The notes under the pieces: generated by a model | What the model was told of the DNA's origin: nothing | The model's input: the letters and a program-made list of their open reading frames with translations, nothing else | The model's database searches: none | Translations under genes and position numbers: made by a program | Part shown: positions 9,696-19,005 of the stretch, piece after piece | How the letters are laid out: every line of letters begins with the position of its first letter | Position numbering within the stretch: position 1 is the first letter of the stretch | DNA from: Fodinicurvata sediminis DSM 21159 | GTDB lineage: Bacteria; Pseudomonadota; Alphaproteobacteria; Kiloniellales; DSM-21159 | Direction of reading: 5' to 3' | Length of the DNA stretch: 64,000 nt | Assembly: GCF_000420625.1 (NCBI RefSeq) | Contig: NZ_ATVH01000013.1 | Coordinates: forward strand, 524,975-588,974

Positions 9696-11509
9696 CGGAG
9701 TCTGCGGTGGCCGGCGAGACAGCGCCCGCACCGCCCGCTGACAGGGATGAGCGCCATGCCGGCCGCAGTGTGGCTGGACGCAAGCCGCCGCTGGGATTGC
9801 GCCTGCGGGCGCTTGGAGCCCTGCCGCGCCGCCTGCTTTGGCAAAGGCTTGCCTATCGCCTGAAGGCCCCCTGGTACCGCAGCCCGCTCTACGGTGTCTT
9901 TCTGCCCCGTCTCGAGAACGCTACGCCGCTCAACCTGCCTCCCGACCCCTGGCCCGGGGAGGCCGAGCGCGGACGCGCGCTGGCCGACATGGTCTTCACC
10001 TTCGCCGGCCAGACCCTGGAGAACCCCAAGCCGGTCTGGAACCCGCCCGAAGCTTCGCAGGCCTGGCGCGAGGAATTGCACAGCTTTTCCTGGTTGCGCG
10101 ACCTGCGCGCCTGCAACGGCGATCCGGCCCGCCGGCGGGCCCGTGCCCTGACGGCGGAGTGGATGGAGCTGCACCGCCGCTGGTCGCCCCTGGCCTGGGA
10201 TCCCCTGGTGACCGGGCGGCGCCTGTCGCACTGGCTGGGCCAGTACGATTTCTTCGCCGCCTCGGCCGAGATCGACTTTCGCCAAAGGCTACTGGAGTCG
10301 GCGGCGCGTCAGGCCGCCCACCTGGCCGCGATCCTGCCGGCGGGCATGACGGGGTCGGACCTGATCGTGGCGTTGCGCGGGCTGGCCACCGCCGGTGCCT
10401 GCCTGCCCGACGGGCGGCCCTGGCTGAAGCGTGCCCTGACACTGCTGGCGCGTGAACTGACGGTCCAGGTGCTGGCCGACGGCGGACATTGCGAGCGCTC
10501 TCCCGGGCGGCACCTGGCGGTACTGCGCGACCTGGTGGACATCAAGGCGACGCTGCATGCCGCGGGCGAACCGCTGCCCGACGAGCTGCAGCTGGCCATC
10601 GAGAGCATGGGGCCGCTGATGCGCCTTCTGCAGCATGGCGATGGCGGACTGGCCCTGTTCAATGGCTCCACCGCCGAGGAAGGCTTCAAGGTGGACATGG
10701 TGCTCCGCCGCGCCGATGCCCGCCGCCGGCCGCTTGCCTCTGCGCCCCAGACCGGCTTCCAGCGCATGCAGGCGGGACGTACACTTGTCCTGCTGGACTG
10801 CGGTTCGCCGGCACCGGCGGGCCTGGACCGTGCGGCGCATGCCGGGACCCTGAGCTTCGAGATGAGCGTCGGGCGCGAGCGCCTGATCGTCAATTGCGGA
10901 ACGCCGGGCCGCCAGACCGGAGGCGAGGCCCTGCACCAGGCCTTACGCGTGACCGCGGCGCATTCCACCCTGACGTTGGCGGAGACCAACTCCTCGCTGC
11001 TGTCCGAAGGGCGGGCCTTCTGGCAGATGGGACTGGTGGCCCGGGCCGAGAACGTGACCTGTCGCCGCGACGAGGAAGAGGGCGCAATCCTGCTGGAAAC
11101 CCAGCATGATGGCTATGCCGGGCGCCTGGACGCGCTGCACCGGCGCATGCTCTACCTGGCCTCCAATGGCGAGGACCTGCGCGGCGAGGACCGCGTGGAA
11201 CCGGCGGGCGCGGAGCCCTTCGACCGGCCCCTGGACTTTGCCGTACGCTTTCATCTGCACCCAAGCGTACAGGCGGCACTGGTACAGACGGGACAGGCGG
11301 TCCTGCTGCGCCTGCCCAAGGCAGGGGGCTGGCGCTTGCGCTGCAGCGGCGCCCAGGTGGCCCTGGAGGACTCGGTCTATTTTGGTGACGGCCAGCCACG
11401 GCGCAGCCAGCAGGTCGTGCTCCATGGCCGCTGCGGCCAGAGCGGTGCCCGGGTCAAATGGGCTCTGCAGCGTGAGACGCCAGCAGCCAAGCCGGGGCGC
11501 CGCAACTGA
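9692..11509 (+). CDS. Heparinase II/III family protein
   Basis: 605 residues. The N-terminal half is a helical toroid-like region typical of alginate/heparin lyase-like proteins ('GHCERSPGRHLAVLRDLVDIK' at about 265-285 and 'GGLALFNGS' near 316), followed by the beta-sandwich heparinase II/III domain from about residue 350 ('LSFEMSVGRERLIVNCG', 'AAHSTLTLAETNSS'). Classical members cleave uronate-containing polysaccharides, but in alphaproteobacteria a copy between rpe and purH is common, has no proven substrate and usually lacks an obvious signal peptide, as here. Coupled to rpe by an ATGA overlap; purH follows after about 84 bases. Confidence 0.88.
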   Translation: MTESAVAGETAPAPPADRDERHAGRSVAGRKPPLGLRLRALGALPRRLLWQRLAYRLKAPWYRSPLYGVFLPRLENATPLNLPPDPWPGEAERGRALADMVFTFAGQTLENPKPVWNPPEASQAWREELHSFSWLRDLRACNGDPARRRARALTAEWMELHRRWSPLAWDPLVTGRRLSHWLGQYDFFAASAEIDFRQRLLESAARQAAHLAAILPAGMTGSDLIVALRGLATAGACLPDGRPWLKRALTLLARELTVQVLADGGHCERSPGRHLAVLRDLVDIKATLHAAGEPLPDELQLAIESMGPLMRLLQHGDGGLALFNGSTAEEGFKVDMVLRRADARRRPLASAPQTGFQRMQAGRTLVLLDCGSPAPAGLDRAAHAGTLSFEMSVGRERLIVNCGTPGRQTGGEALHQALRVTAAHSTLTLAETNSSLLSEGRAFWQMGLVARAENVTCRRDEEEGAILLETQHDGYAGRLDALHRRMLYLASNGEDLRGEDRVEPAGAEPFDRPLDFAVRFHLHPSVQAALVQTGQAVLLRLPKAGGWRLRCSGAQVALEDSVYFGDGQPRRSQQVVLHGRCGQSGARVKWALQRETPAAKPGRRN

Positions 11510-11593
11510 TTTTTTTGCCGCAGGGGAGGACAAAACCCTCGGTCTTGCTTACAAAAGGGAAGAATGCCGAATATCCGAACCCCGGAGTACCCC

Positions 11594-13195
11594 ATGTCCG
11601 ATCCGACAGCGACCACAGAGCCCAGCGAAGCCGAGAGCCCAGCACCCGTGAAGGTGCGCCGCGCGCTTCTGTCCCTTTACGACAAGACCGGCCTGGTCAG
11701 CTTTGCCCGCTCGCTGGCGGCCCGCGATGTGGAGCTGTTGTCCACTGGCGGTTCGGCCAAGGCCATTCGCGAGGCCGGCATCCCGGTTACGGACGTCAGT
11801 GACTATACCGGCTTTCCCGAAATCCTGGACGGCCGGGTGAAGACCCTGCATCCCAAGATCCATGGCGGCCTGCTGGGCCGGCGCGATCTGGACAGCCATC
11901 GCAAGGCCATGGAGGAGCATGAGATCGGGCCCATCGACCTGCTGGCCGTCAATCTCTATCCCTTCCGCGAAACCGTGGCTTCGGGGGCAGGACGCGCGGA
12001 CTGTGTCGAGAAGATTGATATCGGCGGGCCGGCCATGCTGCGCGCCGCGGCCAAGAATCATGACTTCGTGGCCGTCCTGACAGACCCCGAGGATTACGAC
12101 CAGGTGGTGGCGCAGATGGATGCCGGCGGCGTGCAGCCTGACCTGCTGCGCAGTCTGGCAGCCAAGGCCTTCGCGCATACGGCCTCGTACGATTCTGCCG
12201 TGGCCGCCTGGATGAACGCGGATCAGGAGGTAGCCTTTCCGCCTTCGCTGGTCCTGGCGGGTGAGCTGGGCGAGACGCTCCGCTATGGAGAGAACCCGCA
12301 CCAGCAGGCCGCCTTCTACAGCAGCGGCAGGCAGCGTCCGGGCGTGGCCACGGCCCAGCAGCTACAGGGCAAGGCGCTCAGCTACAACAACTACAACGAC
12401 ACCGATGCGGCCTTCGAACTGGTGGCCGAGTTCGACGACCCGGCGGTCGCCATCATCAAGCACGCCAACCCCTGCGGCGTCGCCGAGGGCGATAGCCTGA
12501 AGGCGGCCTACGCGCGGGCGTTGGCCTGCGACCCTGTCAGTGCCTTTGGCGGCATCATCGCCGTCAATCGGCCCCTGGACGGCGAAACGGCCCAGGAGAT
12601 CACCAAGCTGTTCGCCGAAGTGGTGATCGCGCCGGAGGCCGAGGAGGTGGCGCGCGAGGTCCTGGCCGAGAAGAAGAACCTGCGCCTGTTGCTGACCGGG
12701 ACACTGCCCGATCCGGCCGAGCCTGGGCTGTCCGTCAAGTCGTTGTCGGGCGGTTACCTGGTCCAGGACCGGGACAGCGGCTGCGTTGGTGCCGATGACC
12801 TGGAGACCGTCACGAAACGCAAACCCGAACCACGCGAGCTGGCTGACATGCTGTTTGCCTTCCGGGTGGCCAAGCACGTGAAGTCCAACGCCATCGTCTA
12901 CGCCCGCGACCGAGCCACGATCGGCATCGGGGCGGGCCAGATGAGCCGCGTGGACTCCAGCCGGATTGCCGCCAGCAAGGCGAAGGACGCCTTCGGCGAT
13001 ACGGGCGCCAAGGGGGCTGTGGTGGCCTCGGACGCTTTCTTTCCCTTCGCCGACGGCCTGCTGGCCGCCGTCGAGGCGGGTGCCACCGCCGTGATCCAGC
13101 CCGGCGGCTCCAAGCGCGACAAGGAGGTCATCGCCGCCGCCGACGAAGCCGGCATCGCCATGGTCTTCACCGGAATGCGTCACTTCCGGCATTGA
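11594..13195 (+). CDS. purH: Bifunctional AICAR formyltransferase / IMP cyclohydrolase
   Basis: 533 residues from the ATG at 11594, which has GGAG six bases upstream; an in-frame ATG at 11564 also has an AAGGGA-like site, so the start is not certain. The N-terminal cyclohydrolase domain shows '[18 protein letters not shown]', '[13 protein letters not shown]' and 'NLYPFRETV'. The C-terminal transformylase domain shows '[11 protein letters not shown]', '[17 protein letters not shown]' and '[13 protein letters not shown]' with the catalytic Lys-His. It carries out the last two steps of IMP synthesis. A long antisense open frame over its 3' half is a GC-bias artefact. Confidence 0.97.
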   Translation: MSDPTATTEPSEAESPAPVKVRRALLSLYDKTGLVSFARSLAARDVELLSTGGSAKAIREAGIPVTDVSDYTGFPEILDGRVKTLHPKIHGGLLGRRDLDSHRKAMEEHEIGPIDLLAVNLYPFRETVASGAGRADCVEKIDIGGPAMLRAAAKNHDFVAVLTDPEDYDQVVAQMDAGGVQPDLLRSLAAKAFAHTASYDSAVAAWMNADQEVAFPPSLVLAGELGETLRYGENPHQQAAFYSSGRQRPGVATAQQLQGKALSYNNYNDTDAAFELVAEFDDPAVAIIKHANPCGVAEGDSLKAAYARALACDPVSAFGGIIAVNRPLDGETAQEITKLFAEVVIAPEAEEVAREVLAEKKNLRLLLTGTLPDPAEPGLSVKSLSGGYLVQDRDSGCVGADDLETVTKRKPEPRELADMLFAFRVAKHVKSNAIVYARDRATIGIGAGQMSRVDSSRIAASKAKDAFGDTGAKGAVVASDAFFPFADGLLAAVEAGATAVIQPGGSKRDKEVIAAADEAGIAMVFTGMRHFRH

Positions 13196-13457
13196 CTGTG
13201 CAGTCGGCGCGAACTGTGCTGTGGAACAGCCGGGGCGAGCCTATACAGCGATGATCGACTTCGTGCACTGGTCCGCTCCGGACGTGACGGCGGAAAGACA
13301 ATATTCCAGCCCTGAAAATATCACAGCGCGCTTTCACCAGTTGGGGTGACGGCGATAGAGCGTCGCGATAACGTTTTTCCGTTGGCCTCTGACAGAGCGT
13401 AGCTCTCTTCTTTGTCGTGAAGCGGGCCTCTGCCGAATTTCAGGAAGGATCAGAGCA

Positions 13458-13961
13458 ATGACGGTAAGACTCATTCTTGGAGCAGCCACAGCGATTGCGG
13501 TCATGAGCGGTGGTGCGTTGCTGCAGACTGTCGCCGAGTTCCCGATTACCCCTGCACAGGCTCAGGGTGCTGGCGGTGGCGCCGACGGTGGTGGAGCCGG
13601 TGGCGGCGGAGCTGGCGGTTCAGGTGGCCCCGGTGACGCTGGCGGTGCTGCCTCAGGCAATGCCGGGGCCGCTTCAGGCAATTCCGGTTCTGCTGCTTCT
13701 GCTTCGGCTGGCGCCGATGCGGCCGATGCAAGCAGCCAGGGTCAAGCTACATCTGCTGCTGCCACGAGCAGCGAAACCACGGGTCTGGGCACGGCAACGA
13801 GTGTCGTGGGGACCACACCGGCAGAAGATGACGCCGAGGAAGGACTGAATACTGCAGTCGCCGCCTCTTCGGAAGAAGATGACGATGCGGATGACGGTGA
13901 AGATGATGACGGCGATGACAGCGACGGTGACGAAGCCGGTGAGGATGGTGAAGAGAGCTGA
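13458..13961 (+). CDS. Secreted Gly/Ala-rich protein with strongly acidic tail
   Basis: 167 residues with a good Shine-Dalgarno (AGGAAGGA) before the ATG. A Sec signal peptide covers about residues 1-35 (hydrophobic 'LILGAATAIAVMSGGALL', cleavage likely after 'AQA'). The mature chain is low complexity: a Gly/Ala/Ser-rich region (about 36-110), a short Thr/Val-rich bridge ('GLGTATSVVGTT'), then about 40 residues almost entirely Asp, Glu, Gly and Ala. No known domain. It should be an extended, highly negative exported protein; calcium binding or halophilic surface function would be guesses. It ends 53 bases before a strong intrinsic terminator, so it is probably transcribed alone. Confidence 0.75.
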   Translation: MTVRLILGAATAIAVMSGGALLQTVAEFPITPAQAQGAGGGADGGGAGGGGAGGSGGPGDAGGAASGNAGAASGNSGSAASASAGADAADASSQGQATSAAATSSETTGLGTATSVVGTTPAEDDAEEGLNTAVAASSEEDDDADDGEDDDGDDSDGDEAGEDGEES

Positions 13962-14013
13962 GCCGGTTACCTCAGCCGTCGCTTCGCCTTGAATTTGAAG
14001 AACTTTGCGCATG

Positions 14014-14062
14014 GCCTGACCCCCGGTATGATTGCATATCACGACCGGGGGTCAGGCTTTTT
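14014..14062 (+). terminator. Intrinsic terminator after the acidic secreted protein gene
   Basis: A perfect 14-bp inverted repeat: left arm GCCTGACCCCCGGT at 14014-14027, right arm at 14044-14057, loop of 16 bases, followed directly by five T residues (14058-14062). The T-run is only on the plus-strand exit side, so it serves the upstream plus-strand gene rather than the converging amidohydrolase gene. Confidence 0.88.
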
Positions 14063-14113
14063 GACGCGGGGTCATTCCTTCCCGCTTGAGGGGGTAAGCT
14101 TGTTTGCGGCGCT

Positions 14114-15004
14114 TTACCCACCAAACCCATAGAGCCTGGCCGGATTATCAACCAGTATTCGCTTGCGGATCGCCTCGTCTGGCACCCATTTGGCAAACTC
14201 GTCAACGAGGCTGCCATCATCCGGTATGGGCGTTGACAGCTTGACATGTGGCCAGTCTGTCCCGAACAGGAGCTGATTGGGGTTGGCCTCCACGAGTGGG
14301 TCCACCAAGGGTTTGACGTCATCGAAGGGTGGCGTCTGCCTGGCACTGATACGGTTTGGCCCGATGATCTTGACCCAGGCCCGCGATTCCCGCACCAGTG
14401 AGACGAGATCGCGGAAGGCTGGCAATTCCGCACCCAGACTGACCGGGAAATGGCCGATGTGATCGACCACGAAGGGAACAGGCAGCGCCTCAACACGCTG
14501 GGCAAAGTCCGGCAGTTTCGACAGGTCCACGAGGAATTGTACATGCCATCCCAGGGGTGCGATGCGATTTACCAGATCGGTGAGGACCTCGAAATCAACC
14601 CCGCCACCGTAGACGAGATTGATCCGGATACCGCGCACGCCAACGCGATGCATCTCGTCAAGTTCGGCGTCCGTGACGCTGCTGTCCACCACAGCAATTC
14701 CACGAAAGCTGTCGTCTCCCGTCGGCCCCTTCTTTTTCAGGCATTCCATCATGAAGCGATTGTTGGTGCCGTAGACGCTTGGCTGGACAAGAACGGCACG
14801 TGCGAAACCAAGATGCTGCAGGAGTCTTTCATAGCGCTCTAGCGGTGCATGGGACGGCCTGTATTCGCTTCCCGGCGCCAGCGGTGTGCCACCTTCGGGG
14901 TCAAAGACATGGGCGTGGCTGTCGCAAGCATGCTTTGGAAGTTGGGTTGCAGGCTTGCTTGGTTCGGCCACGGGACCGGGGGTTACGGGAATCGCATCAC
15001 TCAT
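14114..15004 (-). CDS. Amidohydrolase family protein (2-pyrone-4,6-dicarboxylate lactonase-like)
   Basis: 296 residues, a TIM-barrel metal-dependent hydrolase of the amidohydrolase-2 type. 'ACDSHAHVFDPEGG' (about residues 26-39) carries the HxH metal motif, 'FVVDHIGHFP' supplies a further conserved His, and 'QLLFGTDWPHVK' holds the catalytic Asp. 'NPARLYGF' is the usual C-terminal ending. The closest described activities are lactonases for PDC and sugar-acid lactones (LigI and galactarolactone isomerase types). As the last gene of the TRAP/aldolase cluster it probably opens or hydrates a ring or lactone of the imported acid; the substrate is unknown. It starts 18 bases after dctM. Confidence 0.82.
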   Translation of the reverse strand: MSDAIPVTPGPVAEPSKPATQLPKHACDSHAHVFDPEGGTPLAPGSEYRPSHAPLERYERLLQHLGFARAVLVQPSVYGTNNRFMMECLKKKGPTGDDSFRGIAVVDSSVTDAELDEMHRVGVRGIRINLVYGGGVDFEVLTDLVNRIAPLGWHVQFLVDLSKLPDFAQRVEALPVPFVVDHIGHFPVSLGAELPAFRDLVSLVRESRAWVKIIGPNRISARQTPPFDDVKPLVDPLVEANPNQLLFGTDWPHVKLSTPIPDDGSLVDEFAKWVPDEAIRKRILVDNPARLYGFGG

Positions 15005-15022
15005 CGTGTTTTCCTATCTTGT

Positions 15023-16303
15023 TCAGTCGATCAAACTCGGCAGCCACAGCGTTACCCAGGGAACATACGAGACAAGTGCGATAACGCCGACGAGGACGAG
15101 AAGGAATGGCCAGAGGTGTCGCGCCACCGTTTCTATGCGCAGCCCCGTGATCGAGGCGGCCACGAAGAGGGAATAGCCCAGCGGAGGCGTCACCATACCG
15201 ACCGCGAAGTTTATGACCACCATCGCTCCCAGTTGAATCGGATCCAGTCCGATTGAGTTCCCCACGGCGATCAGGACTGTGCTGAGGATCACCATTGCGG
15301 AGAGCGTATCCATGACAGCCCCGAGAAACAGGAGGAGGAGGTTGAGGATAAGCAGAATCAGGATCGGATTATCCGTGATGGATAGAAGCTGTTCGGCGAC
15401 CTGGGAGGGCAGCTGCTCGTTGGAGACGACCCAGGCGAAGGCATAGGCCGTGCAGATGATGAACATGATGATGGCGGTGGTGCGCAGCGACTGTAGCAGC
15501 ACGCCCGGCAGCCTGTGCCAGCTCAATTCGCGATAGATGAAGACTCCGACAATGAAGCTGTAGAAGGCGCCGACCATGGAGGCTTCCGTGGGTGTGAAGA
15601 CGCCACCATAGATACCGCCCAGAATGACGACAGGCGTAAACAGGGCCCAGATTCCATTCCGGATTGCCAGGACGATTTCACGAAATCCCGCTCTAGCTGC
15701 GCGCGGTACACCCCGGATTATGGCATAGAGGTAGCTTATGGCCACAAATCCGAGTGCAGCGACCAGGCCGGGAATAATTCCCGCCAGGAACAGCTTGGAG
15801 ATCGATTCCTCGGCCAGGACACCCCAGACGACCATGGGTATTGAAGGAGGGATCATCTGACCCAGGGGGCCGACAGCGGTTGCGAGCGCGGCCGCGTAGC
15901 CCCGTTCGTAACCCCTCTCTTCGAGTTCCCGCGTCATGACGGAGCCGATGGCCGCGGTCGTTGCGGGGGCCGACCCGGAAATGGCTCCGAAAAAGGTTCC
16001 AGCGCCCACAGTGGCCATGCTCAGTCCCCCCGGCAGGTGACCGATCATGGATGAGGCAATGTGTACAAGTCGGCGCGAGAGCCCGCCTTCGCTCATGATA
16101 TAGCCGGCAAGGACAAATCCCGGTATGGCGAGAAGGCTGTGAACTCCGGTTCCCGCGACGAGGCGCTGACTGAGGATCAACGGGTTTGCATCGTTCATCC
16201 ACATGCCGACCAGGGCCAGGATGCCCAGGGTAAAGGCAATCGGCATGCCCAGCAGCAGGAGGACGAGAAGCCCCACGATCAATACGATTGCCACGGTGGT
16301 CAT
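15023..16303 (-). CDS. TRAP transporter large permease (DctM family)
   Basis: 426 residues and very hydrophobic, with about 12 predicted membrane segments. It begins 'MTTVAIVLIVGLLVLLLLGMPIAF' and shows the DctM signature 'GTFFGAISGSAPATTAAIGSVM' and 'FTPTEASMVGAFYSF'. It is the ion-coupled channel subunit that takes a carboxylate delivered by DctP across the inner membrane. The ATG overlaps the dctQ stop by four bases (16300-16303), so the two membrane subunits are translationally coupled. Substrate cannot be read from this subunit. Confidence 0.95.
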   Translation of the reverse strand: MTTVAIVLIVGLLVLLLLGMPIAFTLGILALVGMWMNDANPLILSQRLVAGTGVHSLLAIPGFVLAGYIMSEGGLSRRLVHIASSMIGHLPGGLSMATVGAGTFFGAISGSAPATTAAIGSVMTRELEERGYERGYAAALATAVGPLGQMIPPSIPMVVWGVLAEESISKLFLAGIIPGLVAALGFVAISYLYAIIRGVPRAARAGFREIVLAIRNGIWALFTPVVILGGIYGGVFTPTEASMVGAFYSFIVGVFIYRELSWHRLPGVLLQSLRTTAIIMFIICTAYAFAWVVSNEQLPSQVAEQLLSITDNPILILLILNLLLLFLGAVMDTLSAMVILSTVLIAVGNSIGLDPIQLGAMVVINFAVGMVTPPLGYSLFVAASITGLRIETVARHLWPFLLVLVGVIALVSYVPWVTLWLPSLID

Positions 16304-16812
16304 AAAGCACTCTTTCCCAGGCTTCCAGCATCACGCAGGCTCGGCCGCGTCAGGCGGGCCAGGACATGCAGCAGCATGAAGGCGCCCGAAACCGGTATGG
16401 AAGCGTTGCGGAGCCACAGTGGGTAGTTGATTGCCGCCGAGGTTCGTCCCGCCGTGAATTCAGCGAATTGCCAGCCATAGAACAGCATGGCGAAGGCAAA
16501 TACACCGACGCCCAGAAGAATAAGACGCTCCAGCCCGTCGGACAGTACGTTCGGCAGTAGATCGCGAAGCAGCGTGACGCGTACATGGAAATCCTCGCGT
16601 ACGCCGAGGCTTGCGGCCAGGAAGACCGTCCATGAGAACAGCAGCAGACCGATCTCGCTGGGCCAGGGCAGTGAGTTCTGCACCACGTAGCGGAAAAAGA
16701 CCCCGATCAGCAGCGTTGCCACGAGCGCCACAGCCGTCATGCAGGCAATGCCGGCCGTGAAACGCGCGACCCATAGGCTGAGGGTCTCCAGTAGCTTTTG
16801 GAAGAACAGCAT
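16300..16812 (-). CDS. TRAP transporter small permease (DctQ family)
   Basis: About 170 residues with four membrane segments, characteristic of DctQ ('IACMTAVALVATLLIGVFFRYV', 'PSEIGLLLFSWTVFLAASLG', 'ILLGVGVFAFAMLFYGWQF', 'PVSGAFMLLHVLARL'). I chose the ATG at 16812 (GGA nine bases upstream) because the further upstream candidate at 16848 lies inside the arm of a strong hairpin (16847-16883). ATG 16830 is also possible. The protein pairs with DctM in the membrane. Confidence 0.9.
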   Translation of the reverse strand: MLFFQKLLETLSLWVARFTAGIACMTAVALVATLLIGVFFRYVVQNSLPWPSEIGLLLFSWTVFLAASLGVREDFHVRVTLLRDLLPNVLSDGLERLILLGVGVFAFAMLFYGWQFAEFTAGRTSAAINYPLWLRNASIPVSGAFMLLHVLARLTRPSLRDAGSLGKSAL

Positions 16813-16846
16813 GAAGGTTTTTCCGGACATACCTGATAAGCAGAGC

Positions 16847-16883
16847 ATCGCACCCGGCGGTACGCAGGGCCGCCGGGTGCGAT
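16847..16883 (-). promoter_or_regulatory. Intercistronic hairpin between dctP and dctQ
   Basis: A perfect 14-bp inverted repeat (arms 16847-16860 and 16870-16883, core CGCACCCGGCGG) with a 9-base loop sits between the dctP stop and the dctQ start. There is no T-run on the minus-strand exit side. Such stem-loops after a solute-binding-protein gene commonly protect its mRNA or cause partial termination, so that binding protein exceeds permease. That role is inferred. Confidence 0.7.
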
Positions 16884-16896
16884 CGATTATGCCGGC

Positions 16897-17916
16897 TTAT
16901 TCCTGTCCGGTGGCTTCGAGAGCCTTGCTCATGATCTCGTTTCCGATGGTCTCCCGATAGTCCTCATAAACGGGTCGAACGAGGTCCTGGAAGGCCGCGA
17001 CATCCTCGACCTCGTTTACCTCCATGCCGGCCTCTTCGATGCGGCTGACCATTTCCGCGTTGTTGGCACCCACCGTTTCACGTTGCCGCTCTATGGTCGT
17101 TTCCGCGGCACGCTGGACCGCCTGTTTCAGTTCATCGCTGAGTTGGTCGAAGGTCTGTTTCGAGAGCAGCAAAGCCGGGGCGTTGTAGACATGTTGCGTC
17201 ATGGAGAGGTATTGGGTGACGTCCGGGAAGTTGTTGGCATAGATCACGCTCAAGGGGATTTCGAGCCCGTCGATCGTGCCCTGCTGGACAGCGGTGAAGA
17301 CCTCGCTCCATTCCATGGGAATGGGATCCGCTCCGAACTTATCGAAACTGTCGAGGTAAATGTCGAAGGGTTGCACACGCAGACGGATGCCTTCCATGTC
17401 GTCTGGTGTCGAGACCGGGCGCTTGTTGTTGATCGTGTTCCGGAAACCCGCTTCGACAAAGCCAAGGCCGACAATGCCCTCTGGCTCGAGCGTGTCCAGG
17501 ATCATCGTTCCCACTTCACCATCCAGAACCTGGCGCGCCTGTTCGTTGTCCTGGAAGATAAAGGGCAGATCGATCAGCTGAAAAGCCGATGAAATCGAGG
17601 CGATTTGCGTAGCCGTGATGACTCCGGCTTCAAGCGTTCCAAGCTGCATGCCCTCCAGCATCTCGGTTTCATTGCCGAGTTCGTTGCTGGGAAAGAATTG
17701 GACATCGAATTCCCCGGGCGCTTCATTCTCGAGTTCCTCGGCAAAATAGTGGGCGGCGATGGCATAGGGGTCCGTTTCACTGTCGGCGGTCGGCCAGCCG
17801 AGGCGCAAGGTCACTTCCGCGGCCGCGGCTGGAATCTGCATGGCAGCCAGGGCCAGCAAGGCAGCGGAAAGACCCAGCAACCGGAATTTACGAATCTGGA
17901 AATTCTTCAGTCTCAT
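16897..17916 (-). CDS. TRAP transporter solute-binding protein (DctP family)
   Basis: 339 residues. A signal peptide is clear ('LLGLSAALLALAAMQIPAAAA', cleavage near residue 33). The mature protein starts 'EVTLRLGWPTADSETDPYA', the typical DctP opening, with 'VQFFPSNELGNETEMLEGMQLG' and 'LGFVEAGFRNTINNKRPV'; the Arg in this last block usually binds the ligand carboxylate. A GAGGAG Shine-Dalgarno lies eight bases before the ATG. It is the periplasmic receptor that fixes the specificity of the DctPQM system; the ligand is an unknown organic acid, perhaps linked to the neighbouring aldolase and lactonase-like enzymes. Confidence 0.95.
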   Translation of the reverse strand: MRLKNFQIRKFRLLGLSAALLALAAMQIPAAAAEVTLRLGWPTADSETDPYAIAAHYFAEELENEAPGEFDVQFFPSNELGNETEMLEGMQLGTLEAGVITATQIASISSAFQLIDLPFIFQDNEQARQVLDGEVGTMILDTLEPEGIVGLGFVEAGFRNTINNKRPVSTPDDMEGIRLRVQPFDIYLDSFDKFGADPIPMEWSEVFTAVQQGTIDGLEIPLSVIYANNFPDVTQYLSMTQHVYNAPALLLSKQTFDQLSDELKQAVQRAAETTIERQRETVGANNAEMVSRIEEAGMEVNEVEDVAAFQDLVRPVYEDYRETIGNEIMSKALEATGQE

Positions 17917-18060
17917 GACGCGTCTCCTCTCGTGATTTATGTGTTTGTTATTATTGTTGTGCTTGCCTGTTCAGGCTGCAGGTAGAAAAAGCAACTCTTG
18001 ATCTTCTTTCGTCTTCAGTCCCTTCGCGGTTTAGTGGCTGCCGAACGCACGGCCAGGCCG

Positions 18061-18924
18061 CTACTGGTCGTATCCCGGATTTGCCTCATCAACCTGGCGC
18101 AGCATGGCCTGCCATTCCATTTCGCCATAGACACGGCGCACATCCGGATCGTACAGCTTGGCCGTCTTTTCGCAGACCTCTTCGGGCGGCAGCTGCAATT
18201 CGCTGCTGGCATTCATAACGTCCACCTGGACCTTGCAGGCGTTCTCCAGCCAGTACATCAGGTTGAAGGCATGGGCGATGTTCAGTCCACAGGTCAGAAG
18301 TCCATGGTTGCGCAGGATCATCGCGTAATGTGGGCCCAGGTCGGCGACCAGGCGCGCGCGCTCGTCCAGGTCCAGCGCGACGCCCTCGTAATCGTGATAG
18401 CCGACACGGTTATGAAAACGCATCGAAGTCTGCGCAATAGGCAACAGGCCACATTTCATGGCCGAAACCGCCATGCCCGCCCGTGTATGGGTGTGGATCA
18501 CACAGTCCACATCCGGCCGGGCCTCGTGCACGGCGCTGTGAATCACGAAACCGGCCTGGTTGATGCCATAGCCAGTGCCGGGATCCAGCAGGATATTGCC
18601 TTCGTGATCGATCTTGCAGAGGCTGGACGCCGTCATTTCGTTGTAGCGCAGTCCGTAGGAGTTGATCAGGAACTGATCCGGATGACCTGGCACGCGGGCC
18701 GAGATGTGGTTGTAAATCAGGTCGGTCATCCCGTAGAGGGCCATCAGCCTGTAACAGGCCGCCAGATTGACCCGTGCTTCCCACTCTTCGGATGAGACCT
18801 GATCGCGCAGGGTGGCCTGTTGCCTGCTGATGACGTTCAATGCTGTCTCCATCTCACTGGAATTCGAATTGTATTTATCGAAGTATGATGAGTTGAATTC
18901 TCTCAAGTCAATGAATGAAGTCAT
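18061..18924 (-). CDS. Class II aldolase/adducin family protein
   Basis: 287 residues if started at 18924; the ATG at 18852 ('[18 protein letters not shown]') is a reasonable alternative and would leave a more typical N-terminus. The class II aldolase fold is shown by '[25 protein letters not shown]', the zinc-binding pair in '[16 protein letters not shown]', and '[12 protein letters not shown]'. Relatives include fuculose-phosphate aldolase, ribulose-phosphate 4-epimerase and various decarboxylases, and many are uncharacterised. It heads the minus-strand cluster with the TRAP transporter and amidohydrolase, 144 bases before dctP, and so is likely catabolic for the imported acid. Divergent from mutS. 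Confidence 0.85.
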   Translation of the reverse strand: MTSFIDLREFNSSYFDKYNSNSSEMETALNVISRQQATLRDQVSSEEWEARVNLAACYRLMALYGMTDLIYNHISARVPGHPDQFLINSYGLRYNEMTASSLCKIDHEGNILLDPGTGYGINQAGFVIHSAVHEARPDVDCVIHTHTRAGMAVSAMKCGLLPIAQTSMRFHNRVGYHDYEGVALDLDERARLVADLGPHYAMILRNHGLLTCGLNIAHAFNLMYWLENACKVQVDVMNASSELQLPPEEVCEKTAKLYDPDVRRVYGEMEWQAMLRQVDEANPGYDQ

Positions 18925-19005
18925 GTGGGGGATGGTCCGGTCCGCTTCCTCACTGGCGTGAGCGTGGTATCTTCGATAGAAGGATGGCCCGTCTCACCTT
19001 CAATC

